Of a DNA stretch of 31,338 nt, positions 1 to 9,294 are shown piece by piece. The position numbers were made by a program, and so were the translations under genes. The notes under the pieces are model-generated. The model was given only the letters and a program-made list of their open reading frames with translations. It was not told the DNA's origin and did no database searches. The DNA lies in assembly GCA_002726335.1 (NCBI GenBank), contig PBSR01000208.1, positions 1 to 31,338 on the forward strand, read 5' to 3'. The stretch is from Gemmatimonadaceae bacterium. GTDB taxonomy: Bacteria; Latescibacterota; UBA2968; UBA8231. Within the stretch, counting starts at the first letter, position 1. Each line of letters starts with the position of its first letter.

Positions 1-1623
<1,623 letters not shown>

Positions 1624-1632
1624 TGTGACGAT

Positions 1633-2973
1633 TCAGGCATGGGGCGGCGCATCTGCGAGGATCCGGCGCACCGAGAGATGCAGAGACCCGACTTCCGTGA
1701 CCTCCGCCAGCAGCGTGGCACCGGCAGCGACATAGATCCCGGCCAGCTCTCCGTACGACACGCCGAGCCCCAGTGACGCCAGCAGCACGACGACACGTGC
1801 CACCGCAGCGGTCCGGATGCCGCCGGTCTCTCCCAGCGACACGAGAGTGCCGTAATAGAGGCTGCGCCAGCCCTGTAAAAAGGGGACGATCGCCAGGATC
1901 GCGTAGCCGTGCCTGGCGTACTCCTTCACCTGGCCGTCCAGACCTATCAGATCGCCGAACAGGGTCTCTCCCACCGCCGGCACCAGGCCGACTGCCATCA
2001 CCACCGTCGTACCCAACCCCAGGCTCGTGACGAACCGTCGGACAGCAAGGTAGGACGCCTGTCCCTTCACTCGCGCGATGACGACCTGCTGCGTGTTCCA
2101 CAGATTCGTTCGCAGCAGCCAGACGATGGAGACGCATACGGCGTAGGCCGCCAGAGACTCCGTCACTCCAGGTGAGTGCGCCATCGCCCCCTGAACCACA
2201 GGCTCTACGCCTGCCGCCAGGACCATCGACAGGGCCAGCGGATGATAGAGCGACAGGATGTGATTCATGGACCGCTTCTGCGGATCGAAGCTGTCGTCGC
2301 GCCGTGGAATGCGCGGCGGGTCTCCCCGGAACATGGGCCGTGTCGGCAACCAGACGATGACGATGTAGACCAGATTTCCGACAAGCAGGGCCAGCGCCGC
2401 GGCGACGGCGCCGGGAAGCTGGAGCCAGAGCACGGCCGCAAAGACGACGCCGCTGCAGGCCACCAGGTAACCGAAGGCGCCCACACCGATGGGATTGGCA
2501 TTGGCGAAGTGGACGAGGATCGCCTGATAGTACCCCCGACCGATCAGCAACAGGGGGGACGTGGCCAGCAGCAGCATGGCCGGCGGGCCAAGACTCGAGA
2601 TCTCCCATGGAATGCCGAGCACACGATCCGTCACCGCGATGTAGACGGATGGAACCGACAGCACCAGCAGCACGACAGTGGCACCGCCGCCGATGCACCA
2701 CACCAGACGTGCCAGACGGCTGATCATGTCGCGGTCCACACACAGTGCCGTGATGATCTGGCGCAGACCGAACAGCGGCGATATGAGGGGCATCGTCACA
2801 CTGAGAGCCACCGAATACGCCGCCAGGGCCAATTCCGGACTGTCGGTGCGCGCCAGGGCGGCATTGATCACCGGCCGCGCCACGGGAAAGAAGGCGCCGC
2901 TGAAGGCCAGGGGAATGAAGAGGGTGTAGAGCTGCCGCAGTGTCAGGCCGCGGTCGGCATCGGGGGCAGGCAT
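1633..2973 (-). CDS. MATE-like (MOP superfamily) integral membrane exporter
   Basis: A 446-residue protein made almost entirely of hydrophobic segments, about 12 in two halves separated by a charged loop (around PPRIPRRDDSFDPQKRSMNH). This is the usual size and layout of MATE/MOP flippases, which export drugs, lipids or polysaccharide intermediates; ANK-like members have a similar profile. I chose the ATG at 2973 (MPAPDADRGLTL). The frame is open to a TTG at 3069, but that extension is Arg/Pro-rich and would run almost into the divergent gene at 3090. No strong ribosome binding site is visible. It is convergent with tex and divergent from the PPC-domain gene. The substrate cannot be told from sequence. 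Confidence 0.75.
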   Translation of the reverse strand: MPAPDADRGLTLRQLYTLFIPLAFSGAFFPVARPVINAALARTDSPELALAAYSVALSVTMPLISPLFGLRQIITALCVDRDMISRLARLVWCIGGGATVVLLVLSVPSVYIAVTDRVLGIPWEISSLGPPAMLLLATSPLLLIGRGYYQAILVHFANANPIGVGAFGYLVACSGVVFAAVLWLQLPGAVAAALALLVGNLVYIVIVWLPTRPMFRGDPPRIPRRDDSFDPQKRSMNHILSLYHPLALSMVLAAGVEPVVQGAMAHSPGVTESLAAYAVCVSIVWLLRTNLWNTQQVVIARVKGQASYLAVRRFVTSLGLGTTVVMAVGLVPAVGETLFGDLIGLDGQVKEYARHGYAILAIVPFLQGWRSLYYGTLVSLGETGGIRTAAVARVVVLLASLGLGVSYGELAGIYVAAGATLLAEVTEVGSLHLSVRRILADAPPHA

Positions 2974-3089
2974 GGAGCGTGAACCTGCACGTCGGGCGGG
3001 GTGGCCGCCAGCACGCCAGTTGCACGGGATGTGCGACTGTACGCTTGTTATCCTCTGACCCGCAATCAACCTACGCTGGAGAATGCCTC

Positions 3090-3491
3090 GTGCAGCACAT
3101 CAAGACGAACTTCACCGACATCATCGCCCTGCACTTGAACAACGGCGATGACATTCTCGAATCGCTGCAGCAGTTCGTCACCGAGCAGAACATCGGCAAC
3201 GCCGTGTTTCTCAGCGCTTTCGGCTCGGTCACCCACTACCACTTCCACGTCGTCGCCAGCGCTGACCTGCCTCCTGCCGAGGAGTATCCCAAGGGAGAAA
3301 AGGCTCTCGATGTCGTCGCCATCACGGGTGGAGTACTGTCGGGGCGTGTCCACGCCCACATCACCTTCACCGATGACAAGATCGCCTTCGGCGGCCACCT
3401 CGAACCCGAGTGCAAGGTGCTGACCTTCGTCAACATCTACATCGGTGTGCTTGCAGCCAACGACGACATGTCGAAGTGGGATACTTTCTAG
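3090..3491 (+). CDS. PPC/DUF296-domain protein
   Basis: A single-domain 133-residue protein. The family signature is clear in the C-terminal half: GRVHAHITFTD, then AFGGHLEPECKVLTF, with the conserved histidines and the GGHL motif of the plant/prokaryote-conserved (PPC, DUF296) fold. Bacterial members form trimers and their biochemical role is mostly unknown; plant versions sit beside AT-hook DNA-binding motifs, which are absent here. The start is the GTG at 3090, preceded by TGGAGA with about 7 bases spacing; upstream in-frame sequence does not look coding. The stop overlaps the stop of the opposing decarboxylase gene in the palindrome CTAG. Confidence 0.85.
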   Translation: MQHIKTNFTDIIALHLNNGDDILESLQQFVTEQNIGNAVFLSAFGSVTHYHFHVVASADLPPAEEYPKGEKALDVVAITGGVLSGRVHAHITFTDDKIAFGGHLEPECKVLTFVNIYIGVLAANDDMSKWDTF

Positions 3492-4393
3492 GACCACCGG
3501 GCTGTTGCGATGGGTGAACCGAGCCGGATCAGCGTTTCGATTCTGCCGGCGGTTCGTTCGAGCAGATCGTCGTCGGGTCTCCAGGCGCCTGGCTCGCCGA
3601 AGAGGGCCACCGTGGAACCGCCAAACTCGAAGTACCCCTTCTCTTCGCCGCAGGCGGGCGCTCTGTCCCGTTGTTGCACGATTCGGCCCACCATCATGGC
3701 GCCCACCTCGACGTAGGCCAGGCGTCCGAACCGCCGGCTCTGCTGAATTGTCACCTGGCGCTCGTTGCGTGCCAGGATGTCAGGCCGGTGGCGCAGACCC
3801 AGCAGGTTTACCGAGTCCAGTCGTCCCGGTACGCCGTAGTGATCGACGAGTTCGCCCTCATCGACAAAGTGGAAGCGGTGATAGTCCTGGGGTCGCAGGC
3901 GGATCAGCAGCAGGGGGCCGCCGGCGAAAAGGGCAGCATGATCGGTACTGCCCATGAGGGCCGCCGGCGTCAGAAACTCGCCCTTCACCGGGAAGGTCTC
4001 GGTGCCGAGGACCTCGTCCCATCCGAGGCAGGCACCCTCCGCCCACGCCGGCAGCTGTCCGGGACCGGCGCAGAAGCTGCGGGCGCCGCCACGGAAACGG
4101 CGGATGAAGAAGTCGTTGAAGCTGTGGTAGGCTTCGACCTCGTAGTCGTCCATCGGTACACCGTAGGTGCGTATAAAGGGCGCGATACGCCCGTGGGAGC
4201 CGCGCCGATGGCTCAGCGCCGTGCCCAGACTTGAAAACCACCGACGGCTGCAGAGCAGATCCGCCACCCGTCTTCCGGCGGTTGTGCCGTAGAGCCAGTG
4301 CAGGAACCACACGTACGGAATCTTCTCCGGTACCAGACATTCCCGCTCGCGATCCCAGCACTGCACGGCATCGGCCGACACTGACGACGTCAC
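3488..4393 (-). CDS. psd: Phosphatidylserine decarboxylase-like protein (group II type)
   Basis: Phosphatidylserine decarboxylase makes phosphatidylethanolamine at the membrane, using a pyruvoyl group formed by self-cleavage at a Gly-Ser bond. This 301-residue protein has the family landmarks in order: SFNDFFIRRF (91-100), FPVKGE (134-139), RLRPQDYHRFHF (165-176, with the catalytic His pair H172/H175) and the self-cleavage motif FGGST (257-261, Ser260). The usual P-A-D-G motif carrying the catalytic Asp reads W-A-E-G here (117-120), so the Asp is replaced by Glu. It starts with a GTG that overlaps the aldolase stop (GTGA), implying translational coupling. A second in-frame GTG at 4381 is possible. 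Family call secure; activity uncertain because of the Asp change. Confidence 0.85.
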   Translation of the reverse strand: MTSSVSADAVQCWDRERECLVPEKIPYVWFLHWLYGTTAGRRVADLLCSRRWFSSLGTALSHRRGSHGRIAPFIRTYGVPMDDYEVEAYHSFNDFFIRRFRGGARSFCAGPGQLPAWAEGACLGWDEVLGTETFPVKGEFLTPAALMGSTDHAALFAGGPLLLIRLRPQDYHRFHFVDEGELVDHYGVPGRLDSVNLLGLRHRPDILARNERQVTIQQSRRFGRLAYVEVGAMMVGRIVQQRDRAPACGEEKGYFEFGGSTVALFGEPGAWRPDDDLLERTAGRIETLIRLGSPIATARWS

Positions 4394-5154
4394 TCCCCGA
4401 GCACCTCATCGAAGTTCTTCCGCGCCTCTGCGAGCACGCCGGTCAGGGCAAAGTCCCCGGCGCCGATCAGCATCTGCGCTCCCATCTGGCGGTACCGCTG
4501 CCATTGCTCGGGGCCACCGCCGGCGATGCCCCAGGCCTTGTTGTGGCGCTTTGCCGCCTCCGCCACTCTGGCTATGGCCTCCTCGAGGCTGGCGCCACCC
4601 TCCTGCAATCCGAGACGCAGGCCGAGATCGGCGGGGCCGATGAACAGCCCGTCGACTCCCTCCACGGCAGCGATTCCCTCGGCCTCGTCGAGGGCCCGGG
4701 GCGTCTCGATCTGGCAGAAGACGAAGGTCTCGCGGTTGGCGTCGTCGGTGAAGCCCTCTGCTGCAAGCATGAAATCCGAGTCGAGGCCGGCGCCATCGAG
4801 GCCACGATTGCCGATGGGGGGAAACTTGACGGCCCTGGCGATACGTCGAGCCTCCTCGGCGTCGGCCACCAGGGGCATCAACAGTCCGGCAGCGCCGTCT
4901 TCGAAGTAACGATAGAGCAGGGTGCGCTCCGTCGTCGGCGCCCGCACCATGGCGTCGATGTCGTGCTGGTGACACATGGCCAGCAGGCTCTGCACCTCGC
5001 GTGGATCCATGGCCCGATGCTCGAGATCGAGCCAGATGGCGTCGAAGGCGCAGTGGGCGGCGTGGCGCACGTAGAAAGGCAGGTAGTGACCCAGCGCGGC
5101 GACGCGGACACATTGACCGTCACGGATCTTTCTCAGGACCTTGCTCGGTCTCAA
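4390..5154 (-). CDS. HpcH/HpaI family aldolase
   Basis: Class II pyruvate-type aldolase with a TIM-barrel fold, 254 residues from the chosen start. Family motifs are all visible: WLDLEHRAMD after the first strand, MVRAP...DGAAGLLMP, KFPPIGNRGL, QIETPRAL (Glu metal ligand) and GVDGLFIGPADLGLRLG (Asp metal ligand). Such enzymes cleave or form 4-hydroxy-2-oxo acids to pyruvate and an aldehyde; the aldehyde partner cannot be predicted. No ATG or GTG lies in a sensible place, and the TTG at 5154, just after AGAGG, is the best start; upstream codons up to 5256 are Ser/Pro-rich and would overlap the divergent dioxygenase gene. The stop overlaps the psd start by 4 bases. Confidence 0.85.
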   Translation of the reverse strand: MRPSKVLRKIRDGQCVRVAALGHYLPFYVRHAAHCAFDAIWLDLEHRAMDPREVQSLLAMCHQHDIDAMVRAPTTERTLLYRYFEDGAAGLLMPLVADAEEARRIARAVKFPPIGNRGLDGAGLDSDFMLAAEGFTDDANRETFVFCQIETPRALDEAEGIAAVEGVDGLFIGPADLGLRLGLQEGGASLEEAIARVAEAAKRHNKAWGIAGGGPEQWQRYRQMGAQMLIGAGDFALTGVLAEARKNFDEVLGE

Positions 5155-5228
5155 CCTCTGGCTCGTTTCACTTGAGGGTGGCGGGTTCGTAGAAAATAGA
5201 GGAGCTTCCGGCGAATGGAGGCAAATTG

Positions 5229-6053
5229 ATGACTGACATACCCATAGCCGACACATTCCAGTTCGACGCCCAGGGATTCATCGTACTACGAGGCGTTTTC
5301 GATGCCGACCGCTGCGAGCGCTATTGCGCCGAACTGGACCGGCTCTTCGACCAGACGTACGACGATGACTGGCTGCAGTCCGGAGACGTTCGCGGACAGA
5401 CGACGATACAGCTGACGGAGGGCCAGCGACGCCTCAACGGCCTGCCCCTGTGGACGGATGTCTTCGACGAGGTCATCAGCTGTGGCCCCGTCGTCGACCG
5501 CCTGCGGTCCTGGATGAAACATCCACAACTGGTCAACACGTGGGCCATCGACAAAACTCTCGGCACGCCCTGGGGTGGCTGGCACCGGGGCCTGAATCCC
5601 GATGACTACAGCGTCCGCCAGGGCACAGTGCGTACGCGCATGCTCAACTGCGTCTACCTGCTCACCGACAACGGGCCCGAGGATGGCTGTCTGGTCCTCG
5701 TCCCCGGTGCCCACAAGTCCGAGATCGATCTACCCATGGCCGACTATCGCGGCCGGGAACTGCCGGGAACAGTGCGTGTCACCGGCCAGGCGGGCGACGT
5801 GGTGATGTTTTCCGAGACCCTGCTGCACACCGGCATGCCGAAGACCACCGAAAGCCATCGCACGAATCTCTACTTCAACTACATCGATGCCACCTACAAC
5901 CCCGCCATGCGCGAGTCCCTTGCCGGCAACCCGGGTAACGTCAACCACTATGTGTTCCCGCCACAGGTGCGCTCCCGTTTCGACGACACCCAGCGTCAGT
6001 TGACGGAGTGGATGGAGTGGCAGCGCACGTCGCCGGCGTCGCCACAGGAGTGA
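5229..6053 (+). CDS. Phytanoyl-CoA dioxygenase (PhyH) family protein 1, with HxG in place of HxD
   Basis: Fe(II)/2-oxoglutarate-dependent oxygenase fold, 274 residues. N-terminal FDAQGFIVLRGVFDAD is the typical PhyH opening. The first iron-ligand motif reads W-H119-R-G121, so the carboxylate normally two residues after His is absent. GCLVLVPGAHKS (153-164), the distal His (FSETLLHTG, H200) and the 2-oxoglutarate-binding Arg (SHRTNLYFNY, R211) are present. HxG or HxA at this place is known from iron-dependent halogenases, but many uncharacterised PhyH relatives also vary here. Start: ATG 5229 with GGAGG at 5217-5221. It ends one base before the convergent amidase gene. One of three diverged PhyH paralogues in the window. 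Confidence 0.85.
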   Translation: MTDIPIADTFQFDAQGFIVLRGVFDADRCERYCAELDRLFDQTYDDDWLQSGDVRGQTTIQLTEGQRRLNGLPLWTDVFDEVISCGPVVDRLRSWMKHPQLVNTWAIDKTLGTPWGGWHRGLNPDDYSVRQGTVRTRMLNCVYLLTDNGPEDGCLVLVPGAHKSEIDLPMADYRGRELPGTVRVTGQAGDVVMFSETLLHTGMPKTTESHRTNLYFNYIDATYNPAMRESLAGNPGNVNHYVFPPQVRSRFDDTQRQLTEWMEWQRTSPASPQE

Positions 6054-6054
6054 A

Positions 6055-6963
6055 TCAAGGTTTATAGGGAGCTCCAGTGCGTCGCAGTTGTTTGGTGATA
6101 GCCAGCTGCACCGTGCAGTAGCTGCCGATGTATTCGGTGGCAAACCCGGGCCGCGCATCGGCGATGGTGCCGACGATCATGTTGGCGTATTCGAAGCTCG
6201 TCCCGTAGCGGTCGATGAGAAGCGCCACCATTTCCGTCCACGCCTTCTTCAGCGCGTCACCCCAGGTCTCACCGATGCCACTGGTGAGCCACTCTTCACG
6301 ACTCTCCACGTATCCGGTGGTCTCGACGACGGGACTGCTGTTGGGGAACCCGGGCGAACGATCCACCTTCAGGGTCACCGCCGCATCGATCTCAACCCCG
6401 GCGGCGGTCAGTTCGCCGTCACCCATGCGGGCATGCGTGTCCCCCAGGGACAGATAACCTCCCGGCCGTTGTGCCCGGATGTGGACGGTGCTGCCCGGTT
6501 GGATCGAGTTGAAGTCCATGTTGCCCCCGTGGTCGATCGGATGGGGGGCCACCGATTCCAACTGGATGACGCCGACCATGGGGCGGACCGGAACGACGAA
6601 ATCCGGGGGAAAGTGCACGAGACCATCACGCACCGGGGCGACGCAGCGGTAGTACCCCCAATGGGGACCGGCGTTGCGATAGAAGCCGTAGGGACCGATT
6701 TCCATGTCGAGAATCTCGATGGAGACCCAGTCGTCAGGCTCGATGCCTTCGATGACGAAGGGGCCCCCGCGACGGGAGTACCGAGGCGTATTCGCCGCCA
6801 CGATCATACCCGCTCGTGTTTCGCCGGCGGCCTCGTAGTCGTGGTCAGCGCCCCCCACGGTTTCGATGGTGACCGTTTCACCCAGCTGCAGCGTACCCCG
6901 GACCTCATCGCGGGCCGGATCCTCGGGACCTGTGTAACACGGCGTTCGGTTGAATCGGCGCAT
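6055..6963 (-). CDS. Acetamidase/formamidase family amidohydrolase
   Basis: A 302-residue protein of the FmdA/AmdA family, which hydrolyses short amides (formamide, acetamide) to the acid and ammonia in the cytoplasm. Diagnostic segments are HPIDHGGNMDFNSI (metal/active-site region), GGYLSLGDTHARMGDGE and the C-terminal AITKQLRR. The length is right for the shorter bacterial members. ATG at 6963 follows GGGAGG with about 7 bases spacing, a strong ribosome binding site. It lies 20 bases downstream of the secreted barrel-like gene on the same strand and converges on PhyH 1. The real amide substrate cannot be predicted. Confidence 0.88.
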   Translation of the reverse strand: MRRFNRTPCYTGPEDPARDEVRGTLQLGETVTIETVGGADHDYEAAGETRAGMIVAANTPRYSRRGGPFVIEGIEPDDWVSIEILDMEIGPYGFYRNAGPHWGYYRCVAPVRDGLVHFPPDFVVPVRPMVGVIQLESVAPHPIDHGGNMDFNSIQPGSTVHIRAQRPGGYLSLGDTHARMGDGELTAAGVEIDAAVTLKVDRSPGFPNSSPVVETTGYVESREEWLTSGIGETWGDALKKAWTEMVALLIDRYGTSFEYANMIVGTIADARPGFATEYIGSYCTVQLAITKQLRRTGAPYKP

Positions 6964-6983
6964 GGCGATGCCTCCCGGTGGCG

Positions 6984-7505
6984 TCAGTAGCGGAACAGGT
7001 TGAGATTGAGTCCGAAGACGAGACGGAACACGGTCTCGCGATTCAGCTCCGTCCAGCGGGCCTCAATGTAGCTCTGCACCCGGTCCCGACCCAGCGGCAG
7101 ACGCAGGCCGAGAACCTGGTTTACCGCCCGTTCTCGCTGCGGCCGGCCGTCCTCCACCCAGGCGAACCCGAGGCCGCCGTAGAAGCCGCCTCTGGGGCCC
7201 GGCGACACCAGCAGATCCACGTTGGCCTGCCAGTCCGTGCCTTTGCCGTCGTCGTAGATGTCGCCGCTGGGAACCAGAAGAAAACGACTCCGGCGCCACA
7301 GCGGAATCCGCAGCTGGACACCGGCGCTGAAGGTGTCACCATCGTAGTCGTACCCCGCCCGCGGACCCAGGGCCACGGGCACTGCCCTGCCGCGACGTCC
7401 CGTGTCGTAGTCATCGTAGGGCCACTCCGCGTGGCTGATCCCGGTGGTTGCGGCCAGAATCAGCAGCAACAGAAGGAGGTGGGCACTGCCGCTTCGTATG
7501 TGCAT
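6984..7505 (-). CDS. Predicted secreted/outer-membrane beta-barrel-like protein
   Basis: A 173-residue protein with a clear N-terminal signal peptide (MHIRSGSAHLLLLLLILAAT, cleavage likely after ISHA). The mature part alternates polar and aromatic/hydrophobic residues (FSAGVQLRIPLW, SRFLLVPSGDIY, FYGGLGFAWV, SYIEARW, TVFRLVFGLNLNLF), the pattern of amphipathic beta-strands, and ends in an aromatic residue as outer-membrane proteins often do. I see no named family. The start at 7505 is set by the signal peptide; the open frame upstream lacks protein-like composition. It shares a 30-base divergent gap with the ASCH gene and precedes the amidase on the same strand. Confidence 0.7.
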   Translation of the reverse strand: MHIRSGSAHLLLLLLILAATTGISHAEWPYDDYDTGRRGRAVPVALGPRAGYDYDGDTFSAGVQLRIPLWRRSRFLLVPSGDIYDDGKGTDWQANVDLLVSPGPRGGFYGGLGFAWVEDGRPQRERAVNQVLGLRLPLGRDRVQSYIEARWTELNRETVFRLVFGLNLNLFRY

Positions 7506-7535
7506 CTTTCGCCAGACATGCCTTCGTGAAACCTG

Positions 7536-8015
7536 ATGACTGCACCGCTGAAACCCGCCACCGAGCGCTTCTGGCGCCAGTACCTCGACACTGCGCCTGA
7601 CGCCGACACAGCACAACGCTGGTTCTATCAGGCCTTCCGCCTCGGTGTTACCGCCGACGACGCGGATGATGGTGCCCTGCTCGTCGGCCGCGGCATCAAG
7701 ACGGCCGCCAGCTCCCTGCTCTGGAGGTACGAGGCACGGCATCAACCCCTGCCTCAGGTGCGCTCCCTGAGCATTCTCGAGAACGGCCGCGACGAACCGG
7801 TCTGCGTGGTTCGCACAACCGAGCTGGTGACCCGCCCGTTCCGCGAGATCGACCTGCGCTTCGCCTACGACAACGGCGAGTGGGACCGGTCACTCAAGAC
7901 ATGGCGTCGCCAGTACTGGCGGATCTTCGCTGCCCAGTGCGAGGAACTGGGCCGCGAGCCCGATCATTCCATGCCCGTTGTGTGCCAGCGTTTCCGAGTC
8001 CTTTTTTCCGGGTAG
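7536..8015 (+). CDS. ASCH-domain protein
   Basis: A 159-residue single-domain protein. The ASCH (DUF437-like) pattern is plain: GRGIKTAASSLLWRYE (about 51-66, replacing the usual GTKTAT), PLPQVRSLSILENGRDEPVCVVRTTEL, RPFREIDLRFAY, then EWDRSLKTWRRQYWRIF and MPVVCQRFRVLF. ASCH proteins have a PUA-like beta-barrel and are thought to bind RNA or act on modified nucleosides (some are amidohydrolases of acetylcytidine); the function here is not established. Start ATG 7536. The gene converges with PhyH 2 across a 32-base gap that holds an inverted repeat. Confidence 0.85.
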   Translation: MTAPLKPATERFWRQYLDTAPDADTAQRWFYQAFRLGVTADDADDGALLVGRGIKTAASSLLWRYEARHQPLPQVRSLSILENGRDEPVCVVRTTELVTRPFREIDLRFAYDNGEWDRSLKTWRRQYWRIFAAQCEELGREPDHSMPVVCQRFRVLFSG

Positions 8016-8016
8016 C

Positions 8017-8044
8017 GTCAGGCGCCCGTTGCGATTCGCCTGGC
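8017..8044. terminator. Short inverted repeat between convergent genes
   Basis: CAGGCG (8019-8024) and CGCCTG (8037-8042) form a 6-base stem, extendable to 8 with a G-T wobble, around a 12-base loop between the stops of the ASCH gene and PhyH 2. There is no T-tract on either side, so a role as a bidirectional terminator is plausible but weakly supported. Confidence 0.3.
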
Positions 8045-8047
8045 CAG

Positions 8048-8851
8048 CTACGCCGCTGCCGGGTTGTACTCCCGTCGGCGCAGGAAACGCTCGCCGATAT
8101 CGTAGTCGGGCTGATCCGACAGGAAACGCCATTGCTGAACGCGGCGCATCAATTCGTACCGATGCTCGTTGCCTTCCCAGCCGTGGTTGTGTGACAGAAT
8201 CTTGCCGATACCGGGATTGTCCAGGTCGGAGGTATCGAACAGCCGAACTTGGGGCCGTGTGGGATTCAGCCGCAGCTTGTACATGTAGCGATCCTGGTCG
8301 GTGTGATTGCTGCGCGACCCGTGCCAGACCCGCGTGTTCCATACATACACGGTGCCGGCCTTGCAGTTTGCCCAGACCTTGCCGCGCATGTGCTGGTACA
8401 TCTTGATCTCCCCCGTCCGCACGTTGCGGAACTGCGTGCCCGGAATCAGGTAGGTCCCGCCCATCTCATCCGGCGTATCTACCGGAAACAGCGACAGCTG
8501 GATGTCGAAGTAGTTCTCGCGGTAGTCGAGGACCGAATCCTGATGCATGTCCGGTCCCCGCATGACGCCGGCCTTCACCAGATGCGCGGCATGGTGATCG
8601 TAGAGCGGGTCGGGACCGACGAGGGATTCGATCATGCCTTCCATCTGCGGCAGGCGGAAAGCGTCCCCCAGGGCCGTCCCTGTCGGCCAGGTTGTCTCGA
8701 AGGGTGTGCCCACGGCGAGATACCCTTTGTTGGACTCCATCTCCTGGCGACATGCCGCCGACAGATCGCGGGGCACCATGTCTTCGAACTTCAGGTACCC
8801 CGAGGCGACGAACTGCGCCATCTGCGTGGCCGAAAGAAGGTGCGCGCTCAT
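8048..8851 (-). CDS. Phytanoyl-CoA dioxygenase (PhyH) family protein 2, canonical HxD
   Basis: A 267-residue Fe(II)/2-oxoglutarate oxygenase. The opening MAQFVASGYLKFEDMVP is typical of the family. The iron facial triad is intact: H103-Q-D105 (DMHQDS) and distal H177 (VWHGSR); R188 (DQDRYMYKL) is the expected 2-oxoglutarate ligand. GGTYLIPGTQF is the strand before the core. Of the three PhyH paralogues here, this is the only one with the full HxD motif. It follows the 97-residue gene by 9 bases on the same strand, so the two are probably co-transcribed. The substrate is unknown; such genes are usually involved in hydroxylating small environmental molecules. Confidence 0.87.
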   Translation of the reverse strand: MSAHLLSATQMAQFVASGYLKFEDMVPRDLSAACRQEMESNKGYLAVGTPFETTWPTGTALGDAFRLPQMEGMIESLVGPDPLYDHHAAHLVKAGVMRGPDMHQDSVLDYRENYFDIQLSLFPVDTPDEMGGTYLIPGTQFRNVRTGEIKMYQHMRGKVWANCKAGTVYVWNTRVWHGSRSNHTDQDRYMYKLRLNPTRPQVRLFDTSDLDNPGIGKILSHNHGWEGNEHRYELMRRVQQWRFLSDQPDYDIGERFLRRREYNPAAA

Positions 8852-8860
8852 GATCTCTTC

Positions 8861-9154
8861 TCACTCCTCGTCGTTTGCCAGGGGGTTGAATCGGGACAGG
8901 ACCGTCTGATATGGCAGGGGGCCGTCCTCGTAGGCATCGTCGCCGGGTGGACGGTGCTTCAGCTCCGACATCTGTATCACCTGCCAACCGTCGCGCATGG
9001 CCTCCATGGCGTTGCCGTAGGGAGGCTCGTCCTCTTCGGCCAGATCACTGATGCCGGTCCCCTTGGAGGCTTCGTAGCGCGACCATGCCACCACCTGGGA
9101 ATCGAGACCGGGTGTGGTCTGGAACAGCACGAGTACATCCTGAACGTCAGGCAT
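8861..9154 (-). CDS. Small conserved-looking protein of unknown function, upstream of PhyH 2
   Basis: A 97-residue soluble, acidic protein (MPDVQDVLVLFQTTPG start). I do not recognise the family. Visible features are a hydrophobic first strand (DVLVLFQT), VVAWSRYEASKG in the middle and an amphipathic stretch NAMEAMRDGWQVIQMSEL followed by a Pro/Asp-rich tail. The ATG at 9154 has GGAG about 10 bases upstream; the longer open frame to 9199 adds a poorly coding-like segment. It lies directly ahead of PhyH 2 with a 9-base gap, which suggests a shared transcript and perhaps a related role. Confidence 0.6.
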   Translation of the reverse strand: MPDVQDVLVLFQTTPGLDSQVVAWSRYEASKGTGISDLAEEDEPPYGNAMEAMRDGWQVIQMSELKHRPPGDDAYEDGPLPYQTVLSRFNPLANDEE

Positions 9155-9182
9155 GTGGCGGTGACTCCGTTGGCATTGGGTA

Positions 9183-9196
9183 GAGCCACGCGGCTC
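9183..9196. other. Small hairpin in divergent intergenic region
   Basis: GAGCC and GGCTC flank a 4-base loop, inside the 140-base gap between the 97-residue gene (minus) and the kinase gene (plus). It would lie in the leader of the minus-strand transcript. The stem is only 5 pairs, so significance is doubtful. Confidence 0.2.
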
Positions 9197-9281
9197 CATG
9201 AGTGTGGCTTAGCGCGCACGAAAGTAGCCTCAGGCCAGCGTGCGAGCCAGCCTGGGGCCGGCGCGGAAGCTGCCCCTGGTG

Positions 9282-9287
9282 TATGAT
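9282..9287 (+). promoter_or_regulatory. Candidate -10 box for a leaderless kinase mRNA
   Basis: TATGAT differs by one base from the sigma-70-type -10 consensus and ends 7 bases before the kinase ATG at 9295. Transcription would then start at or next to the start codon. No ribosome binding site precedes that ATG, which fits a leaderless message. No good -35 box is visible. Confidence 0.3.
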
Positions 9288-9294
9288 GTGTGGC

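Noticed and set aside
2176..2982. Plus-strand open frame opposite the MATE-like gene
   Set aside because: Gln/His/Arg/Asp-rich reading with no hydrophobic core or motif; shadow of the membrane protein.
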